Shown here piece by piece: positions 20,670 to 33,769 of a DNA stretch of 44,159 bases (position 1 is the stretch's first letter; each line of letters starts with the position of its first letter). Made by a program: the position numbers and the translations under genes. The DNA is from Scleroderma bovista (Eukaryota; Basidiomycota; Agaricomycetes; Boletales; Sclerodermataceae): contig JAYMGJ010000351.1 in assembly GCA_037178675.1 (NCBI GenBank), forward strand, positions 1 to 44,159, in the 5' to 3' direction. The notes under the pieces are model-generated. The model was given only the letters and a program-made list of their open reading frames with translations, ran no database searches and had not been told where the DNA came from.

Positions 20670-22238
20670 ATGGCCTTCTTCAAATTGTTCTTCCGTAATC
20701 CCACCAATATGCATGATGAATTGTTTGCTTCCGACTCCCTTGAAGAAGGCCCATTGGTATTATCAACTGGCTCAACTCCGATGATGGACACCGATGTCGC
20801 AGCGATGGACACCGACACCACACCTACACCAGCAATACCCATGGATGACCATGTCCCAGGCTCGTTCCTGGTCCCCCCATCCTCCAACTCGTCCAAAGAG
20901 TTAACCCCTAGTGCGGGTTAGTACTACTAGGGAGATATTTATGTTCACCAATGCGTTATACAGGCGGTAAAGGTATTGAAGGCACCATGGTTATCTACAA
21001 GTGACCCTTAATTCACTTTGTGCCCAAGACTCCCTTGGCTACAGAGGTACACGGAATCCTTGTGTTAGCGACAATTTATTCATTTGCTATGTCAGCCTCC
21101 ATCTAAAGTCCTCGTAAGAGAAGTTGATTATTCCAGCACCTTGCGTGATCAGGTTTATGATATGAGGAACAAGCTCAATCACAAATGCGCTGATTTTAAT
21201 GTGCGTCCCATCTTCTACCCATCTTCTGTTTGACTGACAAGTGTAGATACTGGAAGGCAAATTTCATCAAAGAGAGGCTAGCTTTAGTGTACGTACCATT
21301 TCCCGCCAACTCTGTTCCACTTGCTCATAACTGTAGAATTTGGAAGCACAGATCAGGGATAAGGATGTCGTTATTGCTGGCCAGTCTTGGCTCCTTTCCC
21401 AGCTCAGGAAGGGCTTAGAAGAGGTGCAATGGCAGACTACTGCACAAAGCTCGGTGTTAGCCCAGATTGGATCAAAGGACGTTGTCATTGCACAACAATT
21501 GGAGGTGCTCTGAAAACTCCAAAGGGATCTCGACGAAGTGTGGAATGAAGTGAAAGCGGAAATCCAACGACTACAGGTGAGCTACTTCATGTGTTATTTT
21601 CATTAGTTAAGCAACTTGTTCTTTAGGTCAACAGGGAATCTGAAATACTTGTGTTAAACCAGAAATTTGAGACAACTCTCTGTAAACTAGTGAGGCCAAA
21701 GCAAAGTGCAGAAAGAAGTCGAGACGGATGAGCAGCGTGTCGGAACCTTGTGAGTACCCACTTGTCCTTTGATGAGGTCTATGATGATCCTCTTATCCCT
21801 GGCATGTAGGCACATGTGAGAGACATGTTCAAGACAGTTTTCAAGGTTACTCAAGATGAAGACTTCCTGCGGTGTGGCGGTGTGTCCAGTCAAGTTGCAA
21901 AGGCATTCGCTAAGGGAACTGGTCCAGGCCCTGATCCATCACAACTACAATGGGATTTTAATCATCCTGCTTCGTCTGCTTGGAACCAAGCAGTCATTTC
22001 TCAGCTGATGTATCTATTGGTGGATATGTGACAGAAGTGGAGCGTTGAAACAAGATCAGACCAATACTGGGTCAATAAAATCACGCAGAAATTCACTCAG
22101 ATCAAGAGATGCATTGATAAGGTGAAGCCTCACGTCCATGACGACCTCTCTGTTGAAACCAGTGTGGATGTTGCTATGAGGTTAGCGAATGAGAAGGATC
22201 AAGCCCTAATGAAGGCCAGGAGGGATATGCGGCGGTGA
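20670..22238 (+). pseudogene. Decayed coiled-coil gene of an unnamed agaricomycete family
   Basis: Starts at an ATG (MAFFKLFFRNPTNMHDELF) followed by a Thr/Pro-rich stretch. After probable short introns come helical segments in different frames: VREVDYSSTLRDQVYDMRNKL near 21115, a heptad-like segment (AQIGSKDVVIAQQLEVL) near 21455-21510, and EVKAEIQRLQ near 21550-21578. The 3' part is VRDMFKTVFKV, GPGPDPSQLQWDFNHPASSAWNQ, a TGA at 22029-22031, then an uninterrupted helical tail to the stop at 22236-22238. The 3' block resembles the end of a large, poorly characterised agaricomycete protein family. Stops and frame changes argue for a relic. Function unknown. Confidence 0.45.
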
Positions 22239-24525
22239 ACAGTAAGGAATTCTGATGGCCCTCGATCTATGTGCTGTGAGTCAAAGTGTGGATTTGGGTT
22301 GGAGTAATAACCCAAACACAACACCAACAAAGGACTACAAATATATGCGAGTGGTGGTTTACCTCCGCAGTGTCCAGAGAGGATGTGCTGAGGAGGGGGG
22401 AAGGGGATCTACACCAACAGGGTGATGCAGACAATGATGCAGGATACTCCTGGGGTACAGGAGCAATAGATGACGAAGGGGATAGGGGTCTGGACTCTTC
22501 CTAAAGCCTAGGAAGTGTCAAAACAGGGATTGGGTTGACTGAGACTGAAACAGCAATACTACACCTAGAGATGGGTGCAGCAAGGGGACAAGGGGGCTCC
22601 TGACATCCAGAAGCAATGAGAGATGAAGGATTGACTGGCTAGACTCTGCTTGAGCCTAGAGAAATACTTGGACTTGAATGGATTGAATAAACTTGAGATA
22701 ACAGAGCCTTTAGACCTTCACTGAAGCCTACAAGACTCAAAGAGCTGAGGGGATACTGACTGAGAGAGTCTGAGAGAGGGATAATTTCGTGCAATTGGGT
22801 CTTTTTTTTAACACTGGGCTGAGCCCAGGGGTTTAAATACATGGGGAGGCACAGCATTAAAGTACAAAAAGAAAAGGGAGTAAGCAGAATTTGTCAAGGA
22901 TTGGTAAGGGATTGGTAAGAACTTTGTAAGGGGTTTGTAAGCGATCAGTAAGCAAGGGATAAGCAGGAATGAGTAAGCATAGGGAGCATGAATAAGCTGC
23001 TGAGTAAAGGAATGAGTAAGCTGCATGACAAGATTGATTGGTAAGGGAGTGAGTCATCAGCTGAGTAATATACCAAAAATGCGAAAGGGATAGAGTAATA
23101 CTGATGACAAGAGAGCATCAGTAAGCAAGGGATGAGTCACTGCACAGCAGAAGGAGTCATTGATGCACAGCCTAAGAAGTTTGATGGGGGGCTGTGTACC
23201 ATCAGGAATTTGATGGGACAACAATGGGGAAGATCTGGGATTAATAGGGGGATTGATCCGAGACAAAACAGCCACAAGAAGGGTACCAGGGGTCCAGAGG
23301 TCTTTTTGGGGGGTCAGCATACACTAAAGTATAGTGCATGTGTTCTAGCGCCGCTGAAGCACAACCATGGGCTCCCTTGACGAGCTCTCTTCTGGGAAAG
23401 AACGAGAGAGGGTTCTTCTTCCTAATAGCACTATAAAGTGGGGGGGAATAACTGTCATGGTGCTGGGGGACGTCGTCTGAAAGTAGGGAAGCGGATAGAG
23501 TATTGAATTCGACGCATCCAGGGAAGTGAGACGAACGACAGAGGAAGATGGACATGGCAAGTATCTGGGAGGAAGGGACCATAGGCTGAGGGCTCAGGGG
23601 ACACAGAGACGACCAGAGAAGACTTCTCAAGCTTGACAATAGACCTAAGATGACCAAAGTACGTCCTTGACGCAGGACTGACGAGGAGAACGCGCTGACC
23701 GAGAACGAGAGGGACTGAGGGAGCAGGCTGGGAAGATATGTGCCAGGCAGTGCACAGGAACTCTGGGAGAGGCTGTCTTAAGAGCAGGACATAGTGGAGA
23801 TCTGCAGCAATAGCAGAGACATGATCCAGAGAAAATACGGACTCCATAGTGAGTGATGAAGCGAATGTCTGGATTGCGGGGGGAATATCTCCGTAGGAAA
23901 TGAACAGATTTGCGTCGGAACTTGACAGGCAGATAGACCATGTTCTAGGCTCTCTGATGGTATAGTCATGTGCCCAATAGCTTAAGAAATGGCAGAGCTA
24001 TCCAAAATATCGGAATGCTGGCACTGGGCACCTAAAAATGATATTGGGGCGCTAAAAATCATTTCTTCTCTTTCTCCTTCATTTCTCCATCAATTCTTCG
24101 GCTTCTTTGATCGTTCTGGTATGGGAGTTGGACTGCAGATGTGTGCATTCCTTTCTCGTACCACAATTGATGTTATTCCTTCAGTTTCTTCTGCTTCTTG
24201 GCGGTTCTCGTGTGATAGATGACTGTCTGCATTGGCATTCATCTCTCACATCAGGATAGTCTTCTTGTGCGATAGATGGCTACGATGAGGGTCCGTCATG
24301 CTTATCCTTTGCATAAGGATCATTTGATATAGGTGTTATCTTCCATGTTCACTGTACCAAACCTGTTTGGTGCATGACATCCACAGGCAACATGAAATGC
24401 AATTGTCGCCGATTGCGAACAAGGAGGGTGGGACAACAAAAAGAGCTGGGAAGACTGGCATGGGGGGGGGGCATAGACAAGGAAGCATAGGGGGCATATG
24501 ACATAGCATGAGGGCATATTGGGCA
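22239..24525. other. Repeat-rich region, LTR-like sequence, no firm gene
   Basis: On the minus strand, about 23322-22550 looks like an LTR. It has a possible TG start (TGTATGCTGACCCCCC), a pyrimidine-rich U3 with many CTTAC motifs (22880-23130) and a TATA-like TATTTAAACC near 22840. I could not find matching ends or a target duplication. Between 23340 and 23960 the minus strand has several overlapping medium-length frames without recognisable motifs. A 13-base match to the insertion at 39902-40169 (ctacacctagaga) lies at about 22559-22571. Confidence 0.35.
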
Positions 24526-27500
24526 TCATGATGAGTCGTCAGAGTCATAATCTTTTTCTCCATTTTCATTGGCATTTTCATCATCACTTTCATCATCGTT
24601 AGGGAGAATAGAGTCAGGCAAAGGAGTGTGTCGGGAATAATAAGGGATAAGGCGGAATGCAGCTATGCCTCGAGCTGAGACAGTTCCATCCATTTCCTTC
24701 AGGACGTATGAGCCACCTCGAGTGCGACGAACAACTTCAAAGGGGCCAAGGTAATGTGGCTTTGATTTACGATCTAATTCTTTCTCCACTTGGCTGTTGC
24801 GAACCAGGACAAGGTCTCCAGGCTGGTAGGAGGACTTGAATAGATGTCTGGTATATCTCTTCTCAAATTGGGCTTTGGAATGGAGGCGGGTCTTCTGTAG
24901 AGTAGTGAACGCATCATGGAAATCATCTGGTCTTTTCTCCAATTGTCTGATGTGCAGGGAGATCAAATGGGAGGACGGGATCGAGACCATGAAGGAGGTA
25001 GTAGGGGCTGAATCCAGTAGAACAATGGGTGATGACTTTGTCTGCAAAGAAAGCATAATGGACCTTGGTGGGCCATAGATTGAGATTGCCTTCATAGGAC
25101 TTGATAATAGCTTTGCGGATAGTAAAGTGTCCACGCTCTACAACTCCATTGGCTTTGGAATTATAGGGGGAGATGCAGATTTGGGGAATAGAGTATCACT
25201 GCATGAGCTTCTCAAATGCACCCTTGACCTCACTGCCATTGTCAGTGACGATCTGGGCAATAACTCCATAACGGCAAATAATTTCTTCCCAGAAAAACTT
25301 GGCTAGGCTGTCTGAACTGGCATGCTTGAGAGCACGGCCTTCGGCAGCAAGGGAGAGATCATCACGAGCAGCAACAAGATAGCGATATCCACGAGCTTTT
25401 GGCATGAGCATGACATCAACGTAGATCTTCATGAAGATTCGGGGGGATGGAGAGACAGTGAGGGGAATTTCAACTTTGCGAGTGCTGCAAATCTGGCATT
25501 CATGGCAAGAACAAATGTGGTGGGCAACGTCTGAGTACATCTGTTACGACCATGTCCAACTCCGGGTCCTATCCGGTCACTCCGGTCACTTCGCAGCTTT
25601 ACAGCTCAACTCCGGTCGCCCACCAGTTACTCTGGTCGCGCTCACGCAGATAACCTTCCGTTAAGCACGACCCTTGGTCTATGCTCTATTCGTTCGTTAC
25701 CACACCTCGCCGTCAACCCTGCTTGGTTGTGAGTTCTCCGTGTACTTGTTATATCTCCTGCCTTGTGTTATTTTCACCGGACCTGATTTATTTTACCCGG
25801 ACCTGACTTTATTTTCATCGGACCTGACCTAGTACTTTCTCCGGTTATCCCTTGTCCGCCCTTTGGGCTGTTTACTTGTCACCGTAAATACTCGACCCTA
25901 GTTCTCCGTAGTATAAGTACCCTGTACTCCGTCCTGTATACCTCAGTCTGAAATCAACTTAGTCACTACTCCAGTCTCTGTCTGTCTCCGTCCCTATCAC
26001 CTTGACCGGAACCTACGCAAGGGATCAACGCACGTCGTCCTTGTCGTTGAATCCAAGCGGTCACCAACTCCGGCCGGACTAATCCCTCGTCCAGCCCTCT
26101 GCCCCCTCCCTTCGTCCGCGCTCGTCCGGACTTGACCGGACCTCCTACCGGAGTAGACCCGGACTTGACAACATCTGTGGCCAATAGAAGTGATCCCTGA
26201 CAGCTTGGAATACTCCAAATACTCCACGGTGCCCAAGGTCTTCATGGGCTTGATTGAGAAGTTGCGCATGGAGATCAGGATCAAAGATGACTTTAGTTGG
26301 AGTATGAGGGCCTTGACGTTTGAACAGTTGGCCAGAACGAATAAAGAATTGAAGGGAGCGTCTGATGAAACGTTTACGAGCGGTGTTGGAGGGGAATGAT
26401 GGGAGTTGAGTCGTTTGGAGGAAGTGGAGAATTTGTTGTAAAATAACGTCTTGAGTCGTATCTTGAGACAGGAATGAAAGGAGCGTAATGGGGTCATAAG
26501 AAAGAGGGTGGGCGGCGGTACAAAACAAAAGATCTTCTAGCCATTCATCAGCGTCTTCAGCATCTCTTTCACCATCTTCTATCTCCTCTTCAGAGGGCTG
26601 ATGCCTAGAGAGGGCATCAGGTCCTTGGTGATGAGCGGCTGGAACATGAATTAGTTTAAAGTCAAATAAGAGTATACCTTCGATCCAGCGATTGATAGTA
26701 GCGTTAGGTTGGAGGTCAGGATCATTAAGCATACCCTTGATGTACTTTGCATCGACTTCAACATGGAGGTTCTTGACACCGTAAAGAAAGAGACGATAGT
26801 GACGAAGTGCATGGAATAGACCGTATAACTCAAGTTTGGGCTGACTATAGTGAGATTCACGTTCATTGATAGGAAGTGAGCCATAACGAGCAGGACGTTT
26901 GCGACCAGACTCATGATACTGGGACAGGATGAATCTGATGGCGATATAGCTGGTGTCGACTGAGAGAATGACAGGGAGATCTGTGGAATAATCGATGGGA
27001 CGAAGGGAGGGAGCGGAAGAGACAGTGATCTTCAAGGCATCGAAAGCGTCTTGCTGGGGGGTGTCCCAAACGAAAGGAGTGTCTTTGCGGTAGAGATTGA
27101 TGAGAGGATGAGCAAGGAGGGAATAGTTGGCAATCCAAATGTGCACAGTTCCACAGAGACCTAGAAATGAGCGCACATCCTTCAGCGTTGCAAGGGGAGG
27201 CCAATCTAAGATCTTCTTGACTTTGCCATGGTCAGGAGAGCAACCATCAGGATGGCATTCTTGGCCAAGAATCAAAACACGAGGACGGCAGAGTTGGGTC
27301 TTCGGACCAGAGATCGTTCTGCCTGCATGCGCAAAGCGATGCATAATCCGGTGCACATCTACAGCATGTTCCCAAATGAAGCAACAAATCCCTGGGTTGG
27401 CTGGCAGGGTTTCAGTGTTGCCATTGGCATTGTTATAGCATGTTTCAGGGCCTTTGATGGGAAGATTGTCGATGAATACATTACATGGTCTTTTTCTGCT

Positions 27501-27530
27501 AGATAATGGTTGGATTGTGGGGTCTAGCAA
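24526..27530 (-). pseudogene. Ty3/gypsy pol relic B (different family)
   Basis: Minus-strand pol beginning at the RT catalytic region, where FIDN replaces the expected F-x-D-D. It continues through the RT thumb (VRSFLGLCGTVHIW), an RNase H-type domain, ALSRHQ, the integrase H2C2 finger (HEDLGHRG ... CSCHEC), DDE residues (YVDVM, TDNGSE, NGVVERG) and the integrase C-terminal LGPFEVV domain. The 5' half (gag, protease, RT fingers) is missing. Breaks: a 629-bp LTR inserted in the H2C2 finger (25542-26170), a TGA at 25196-25198 and a frameshift near 24935-24965. No chromodomain was seen. The codon use lacks the CCGG richness of elements A, C and D. Confidence 0.88.
25542..26170 (+). repeat. Solo LTR of the chromovirus family, 629 bp
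   Basis: Begins TGTTACGACCATGTCC, ends ...GACTTGACA, and is flanked by perfect 5-bp target duplications ACATC (25537-25541 and 26171-26175). TATA box at 25912-25919 and AGTCTGAAAT at 25945-25954, 33 nt apart as in the other copies. No internal region, so it results from LTR-LTR recombination of a full element. It split the integrase frame of relic B. Removing it with one repeat restores ...HFYWPQM-YSDVAHH... in phase. Confidence 0.96.
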
Positions 27531-28595
27531 TCAATTGTTCTTGTGGGTGCCTCCATCATATCATTCATTCTCTTGGTATTCCCCCTCAACTACACTCATA
27601 ATTGGAAGTCTTCCTGTGCTTGATTTTAGCAACATGGTCCATGGGTCAGCTTGGGATCAGTGTTTCTGTGCCTGTAGTGATAGCAAGTAGTAATTAGGTT
27701 TCTCACATGTTTACCCCTAGGATCAAAGCTTTCTCATTCCCTTTTCTGTTCCTATTTACAATAACCCAAATACACATTACATGTCCACAGTGATTTTGGC
27801 CTATATTGTATGTAGGTACATCTGATCCTAGAATTAAAATATTTTAAAAAGGAGAAAGAGGAGGTTAAGCATAACAGTTACCTATCAAGTACATTCATTT
27901 TGAAACGGCAAGGCAAGTCATCCTTGACCCAACTTGCCTGTTACCAGCATCTGCAGGGGGCCCCCTTGTTGATAAAGTGTACTCATATATATAACATTTG
28001 GTACTATATATTGTAATATTGTTTCTGTGCCAGCATTACTAGGATACCCATTTATTTTGTTTCAACCCCATCATACTACTATGGCCAATTATGTTGATCT
28101 TCAATATAATTATGACTGCCCTGCATTTAACATATTGGATCATCTTTACTTATATTATTTTGCTCCCCAAACTAGCACTGCTCTGACAGCTTCCACAACT
28201 CACATTTTGTTTTTATTTCTATCAAAAGGTTCTGTATTGTCATTTTTATACCACTTAGTCAAGTCATTGTGTAGTTCTGAGACAGGGTGTTTGGATTTTG
28301 CAAAACTAGTCATATGAGAGCACACATTGGAAGAGGCAAATCACATGTGTAGATGTCAGCCATGCCAGTCTCGAAGCACAGCATTATACATGACAACCCC
28401 CCACCAAGCAGTGAGCGAGTGCATAGGACAGACGAAGAAACAAACCATGTCATGGATGACAATGACGACATACATACGAAGGCATCGAGAATTTGTAAAG
28501 GAAAGCAGATATAGCTAGGTACTTTTGAAGCATGTGTCACACATATTGAGCAGCGAGTCACCAGCACCAGCACGATAACAGACAACACTTGATGC
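27531..28595. other. AT-rich spacer without recognisable gene
   Basis: No motif-bearing frame on either strand. It borders the truncated 5' end of pol relic B and the stop codon of the U2AF gene. Several TATATA-like stretches occur near 27990-28010. Confidence 0.4.
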
Positions 28596-30454
<1,859 letters not shown>

Positions 30455-30785
30455 TTACTCATGCTCCCAATCATGATTTCTGCCCCCGTCTTCGTGCCTG
30501 GTCCTTCATTCACGGTCGTTGTTGCAGTGTCCTCGTTCTAGAAAAGAAAAAAAGAAGCAAAAACCAAAAAGTTCTCGTGAGCAAATCTGCGGTGCTGCTG
30601 ATGATGGATGGATGGATTCGGCAGGATGTGGGTGAGGGGGGAGTGTGTGCGTGCGGACGAGAACAAGACTACAGGCCCTTGATGCTTGATAGGCTAGCTA
30701 GCTTTCTGGTTTCTGGTTTGCATGATTATGCTTGTAATGACGGTGCATTTCTGATTCAAACAAGGTCAGTTCTACTACCAGAATT

Positions 30786-31442
30786 TTAGAGTGACAGAGG
30801 TGCACCAACAATCATTGAAATTGTGATGTGGTGTTGCGCCAATGATTTCTGGCCCCATTCTGCAGTTAGTCCACTGATAAATCCCTCCAAGTCTATCTCA
30901 TCAATGGCATCCCAGTAGCTTGTATCCAAGTCGTTATCCCTGCCCACTTCCCCATCATTCTCGTCGTTAGAACCAGGCCCATCACCCAACAATGTGCCAA
31001 GCATCTGCCATAGTCCTGGAGCAGTGGCCTCCATGTCCCGAGCCATATCTTCAAGTGAGAAGTCCTCAAGCTGCTTTGTGGTTGCACTCCATGCACCAAA
31101 ATGCCATCCGCTATCTCCAGAGGTGAGTATCTTGAGTTCCTTCCGGTATGTTTCGTGTACTATCTCTCTTGCTTGTCTTGTCAGCAATGATTTGTTGCCT
31201 GATGGGTGATTGAATAACAATAGAAGGATATTGGCAGATGATGCAAATAGATCGTGTACAGATGGGTGATCATCATATCGCGTTGTGGAGAGTAATGACT
31301 GTAGGAACTGAGATACTGTGAACCCACACTTTTCGAGGGCTTCGATCGCACTATCCACTGATGATTGCATTGTGAATCGCTTGGAATGCTTACAAAGTAA
31401 ACTACATGGTGCGGCACTTTTTCGGGTGATCACATGTATCAT
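30786..31442 (-). CDS. Uncharacterised helical protein, agaricomycete-family N-terminal type
   Basis: Open frame of 218 codons. The first ATG is at 31442; an internal ATG at 31373 (MQSSVDSAIEALEKCGF) may be the true start. Features are mainly helical: FTVSQFLQSLLST, HPSVHDLFASSANILLLLF, and LEDFSLEDMARDMEATAPGLWQMLGTLL. The last resembles a segment I recall near the N-terminus of long agaricomycete proteins of unknown function, some transposon-derived. The protein is short compared with these, so it may be a truncated copy. It lies just upstream of U2AF on the same strand and is flanked upstream by repeat debris. Function unknown. Confidence 0.5.
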   Translation of the reverse strand: MIHVITRKSAAPCSLLCKHSKRFTMQSSVDSAIEALEKCGFTVSQFLQSLLSTTRYDDHPSVHDLFASSANILLLLFNHPSGNKSLLTRQAREIVHETYRKELKILTSGDSGWHFGAWSATTKQLEDFSLEDMARDMEATAPGLWQMLGTLLGDGPGSNDENDGEVGRDNDLDTSYWDAIDEIDLEGFISGLTAEWGQKSLAQHHITISMIVGAPLSL

Positions 31443-31496
31443 TGTCCGGTGATCCCGAATTAATGTGTATTATCTAATGCTGTTCTGTTTATTGAC

Positions 31497-31692
31497 CTGC
31501 AGACCCATTTTATTTGATAGTCCGATGTGTGGCTGACAATGTTTACAAATGTTTTACACCAGCCGCTGCAGAGAGTGTGAGGATGTTTAAGGTTGTGCTG
31601 GGATTGAATTCAAGCACAGCCACTGGAACCATCTGCCCCTGTACTAGGATGCTGCCTCACACTCGAAGCAGTGGATGGGAAGGAGCCTGCCA
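31497..31692 (+). repeat. Diverged end of the palindromic-insertion family
   Basis: Matches the outer half of the right arm of the 7146-8363 insertion: ACCCATTTTATTT, AGTCCGATGTGTGGCTGAC, GTTTACAAATGTTTT, then AGTGTGAGG and a GGAAGGAGCC end. Only about 190 bp is present. It ends directly against the inverted-repeat element starting at 31693. Confidence 0.65.
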
Positions 31693-31894
31693 TTTATAGT
31701 GCATTGAAAATGACAAATGATAATTTAAATTTTACTTTCACATTTTAATGCCCTTAAAATTTGAATTATAACAGTAGTTTGAGATTTTAATGGCAGTAAA
31801 ATTTGAATCACAGCAATAATTTTTAATTTTAATGCAAGTAAAATGTGAAAGTAAAATTTAAAACTATCATTTGTCATTTTCAATGCACTATAAA
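31693..31894. mobile_element. MITE with about 56-bp terminal inverted repeats
   Basis: The first and last roughly 56 bases are inverted copies with 1-2 differences (TTTATAGTGCATTGAAAATG at the left, reverse complement at the right). Total length is about 200 bp, very AT-rich, with no coding capacity. If the TA next to each TAGTGCATT end is the target duplication, the type would be Tc1/mariner-like. This is an inference. Confidence 0.75.
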
Positions 31895-32021
31895 CAGCTG
31901 GAAAATCTTGAAATCCCCGGTGTGTCAGTAGACCCCCAACACTGCCGCACAGCTTCCTGAGACTCAAGTTGTTCACTCCTCGCAGCACTGCTAGGAACCC
32001 GTCTCCTAGTACATCTCTACT

Positions 32022-32250
32022 ATGTCCACCAACTTACCCTATGCTGCGGACACTCAAGTCTCACTATCATACAACAAACTTGAGGTGTGTGTACTGTTGA
32101 TCCTGTTTATTTGCATCACTCAGCAATCCGCCGGCAAGTCCTCCGATTACAATGAAAGAGCTCGCCCAGTCGCACGTCACTGTCCAGACCAAGTTCAACT
32201 ACGCACAGGGCCTTGTGAAAAGCCCCGACCACGAGCATGGAAATCGTGGA
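32022..32250 (+). pseudogene. FIS1: FIS1 (mitochondrial fission adaptor) 5' fragment
   Basis: Begins ATG with MSTNLPYAADTQVSLSYNKLEV, then a GT-AG intron (gtgtgt...actcag, about 32085-32123). It continues with KELAQSHVTVQTKFNYAQGLVKSPDHEH, which fits the N-terminal arm and first TPR helices of Fis1. Small indels shift the frame just after the intron, and the similarity stops near 32250, so the TPR core and the C-terminal membrane anchor are missing. The intron is retained, so the copy arose from DNA rather than from a retrotransposed mRNA. Functional Fis1 recruits the dynamin-type fission machinery to mitochondria; this fragment cannot. Confidence 0.7.
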
Positions 32251-32319
32251 TCAGCGGAAATGAGGAGGAACGGGGCAGCGACCAGGAAAGGAACCACGTC
32301 TGCCTCATGGCACATGCGA

Positions 32320-32640
32320 TTCCACAAGTCGCACTCAAATCCCTGAAATTAGCCTCCCACTCGCATCGGTCATCCTCCAGTTCTGGTAGCTCTGGTCACG
32401 TTCGATGGCGAGGTAGAGTTTGACGTGCGTGGTCGACCACCGTGTTGTGTTGTTCATGGAGTCGCCCGCCTCATGTGACGTCAAAGTGAAGCGACCATCA
32501 GGACGGCCACGGGTTCCACTTTCCATCTCCTGTGATGCCAGCGAAGAGGCGGGTCAGCAGGTATCACATCAGCATACATCGACTTCCACAATGACGCCAA
32601 GTGCTGGCTCAGCAAAGAGCTGAATGTTGACCTTGTATCC
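32320..32640 (-). pseudogene. p24/emp24-family cargo receptor fragment
   Basis: Minus strand, several frames: ALGVIVEVD, then (E)MESGTRGRPDGRFTLTSHEAGD, NTTRWSTTHVKLYLAI, and after a gap EANFRDLS. This is the order found in the GOLD domain and coiled-coil of p24 (TMED) proteins, ER-Golgi cargo receptors. There is no signal peptide or C-terminal membrane anchor, internal pieces are missing, and a stop and frame changes occur. It lies head-to-head with RPF1 debris and tail-to-tail with FIS1 debris. Confidence 0.6.
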
Positions 32641-32855
32641 GACTCCTTCGCTGCCTACATCAGATTTACAGACGATCCACATATGCCACCCAAAGTACTC
32701 ATCACCACCACATCGAAAGCAATGCATGATCTCTGCGATGAGCCTGTTGGCGCGTTTCCTTGAGTATGTGCAGAGGAAGAAAGGAAAGGGGTACGAAGTG
32801 GGGGGGAGGGGGTACAAGCATTTGGTGATTGTGAATGACGACATCAAAAAGCCAG
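32636..32855 (+). pseudogene. RPF1: RPF1 (Brix-domain ribosome biogenesis factor) fragment
   Basis: Encodes SDSFAAYIRFTDDPHMPPKV, continuing into LITTTSKAM and DLCDEPVGAFP. After a stop and frame change come EYVQRKKGKGYEV and GRGYKHLVIVNDDIKKP, followed by a GTGAGT donor at 32856. The sequence fits the start of the Brix domain of Rpf1, a 60S subunit assembly factor. An internal deletion has removed the helix between KGYEV and RGYKH, and nothing of the C-terminal half follows. The retained splice donor again points to a DNA-level copy. Confidence 0.65.
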
Positions 32856-33769
32856 GTGAGTGCTCTCCAGGCTGCACAGGTACTTGCATGTACTGACACA
32901 GCACTACCCCAGCTACCCAGCAGATGATTGCAATGCATTAGTTAGCCTTGGAAGACGGCTACCGGATGGAATTTTACTGGCTTGTAATACTCCCTGATAG
33001 ATTGAACACAAAGTACTCCGGACAATTTGGAAAATCGGAAAGCTGCCGCCCGAGGATCTAATGCTCCTGTAGTAGTACGCGTACTACTGCACAGTTGCAT
33101 CAATCCCATCTGTTGGAACACCTCGATTGCATATCAAGACTTGAGTCTGAGCATACTCACATATCTCCTCATACCTATACTGGGAGTAAAAAGGATATAT
33201 GCATATCGCCCAAGCAAGTCTCCCGGCTGCTCGTGTTTCTGTTTTCTTGGGGCACAGTCTTTGCAATTGAAGCTGAATGAAGCATGCTTGTATCGCTATA
33301 GGTAAACACAATCATGGTCTTTCTGATCTTGTACTACGTAATTCCAACAAGAGTAGCAAACACATTGAGAACCACTTTTCCTTAGAGCAATTGATGCGGC
33401 CCATTTCTAGCTCTTGTGGGTGAGAAAAGTGTGTCACTTCGAAGTCTGATGGGCCAGGCCTGGAGGCATAGTAGGTTTCGAATTCCGTAGCCCAGCCAGA
33501 AGCAATGCGACCCTACACCAGGTGATTACAATTCAGTTACAGCCTTGAATTTGATGAGGGTGTACCTGTTTTTGTGGTGGGTTCCTCTAAAAATGTAGGG
33601 GGATCAGAGCAATCGGCCATGCATCAGCGGAAACAAAACGGAATACTCATGACATTGCAATGGCTCGACCAAGAGGTCCATGTTGTCCACTTGTGGGATG
33701 CAGTGAACCTTCATGGACGCGAGTGCGCTACATTGGTCAATCAATACCTTGAATAAAGCAGGGACAGGA
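32856..33769. other. Spacer without recognisable gene
   Basis: The first tens of bases may be the remains of an RPF1 intron (ends ...accccagctacccag near 32922). Beyond that no conserved frame or repeat was identified. Confidence 0.4.

Noticed and set aside
23241..23941. Overlapping minus-strand frames of 98-138 codons
   Set aside because: No motif, frames interrupt one another and the region is LTR-like; not enough to call a gene.
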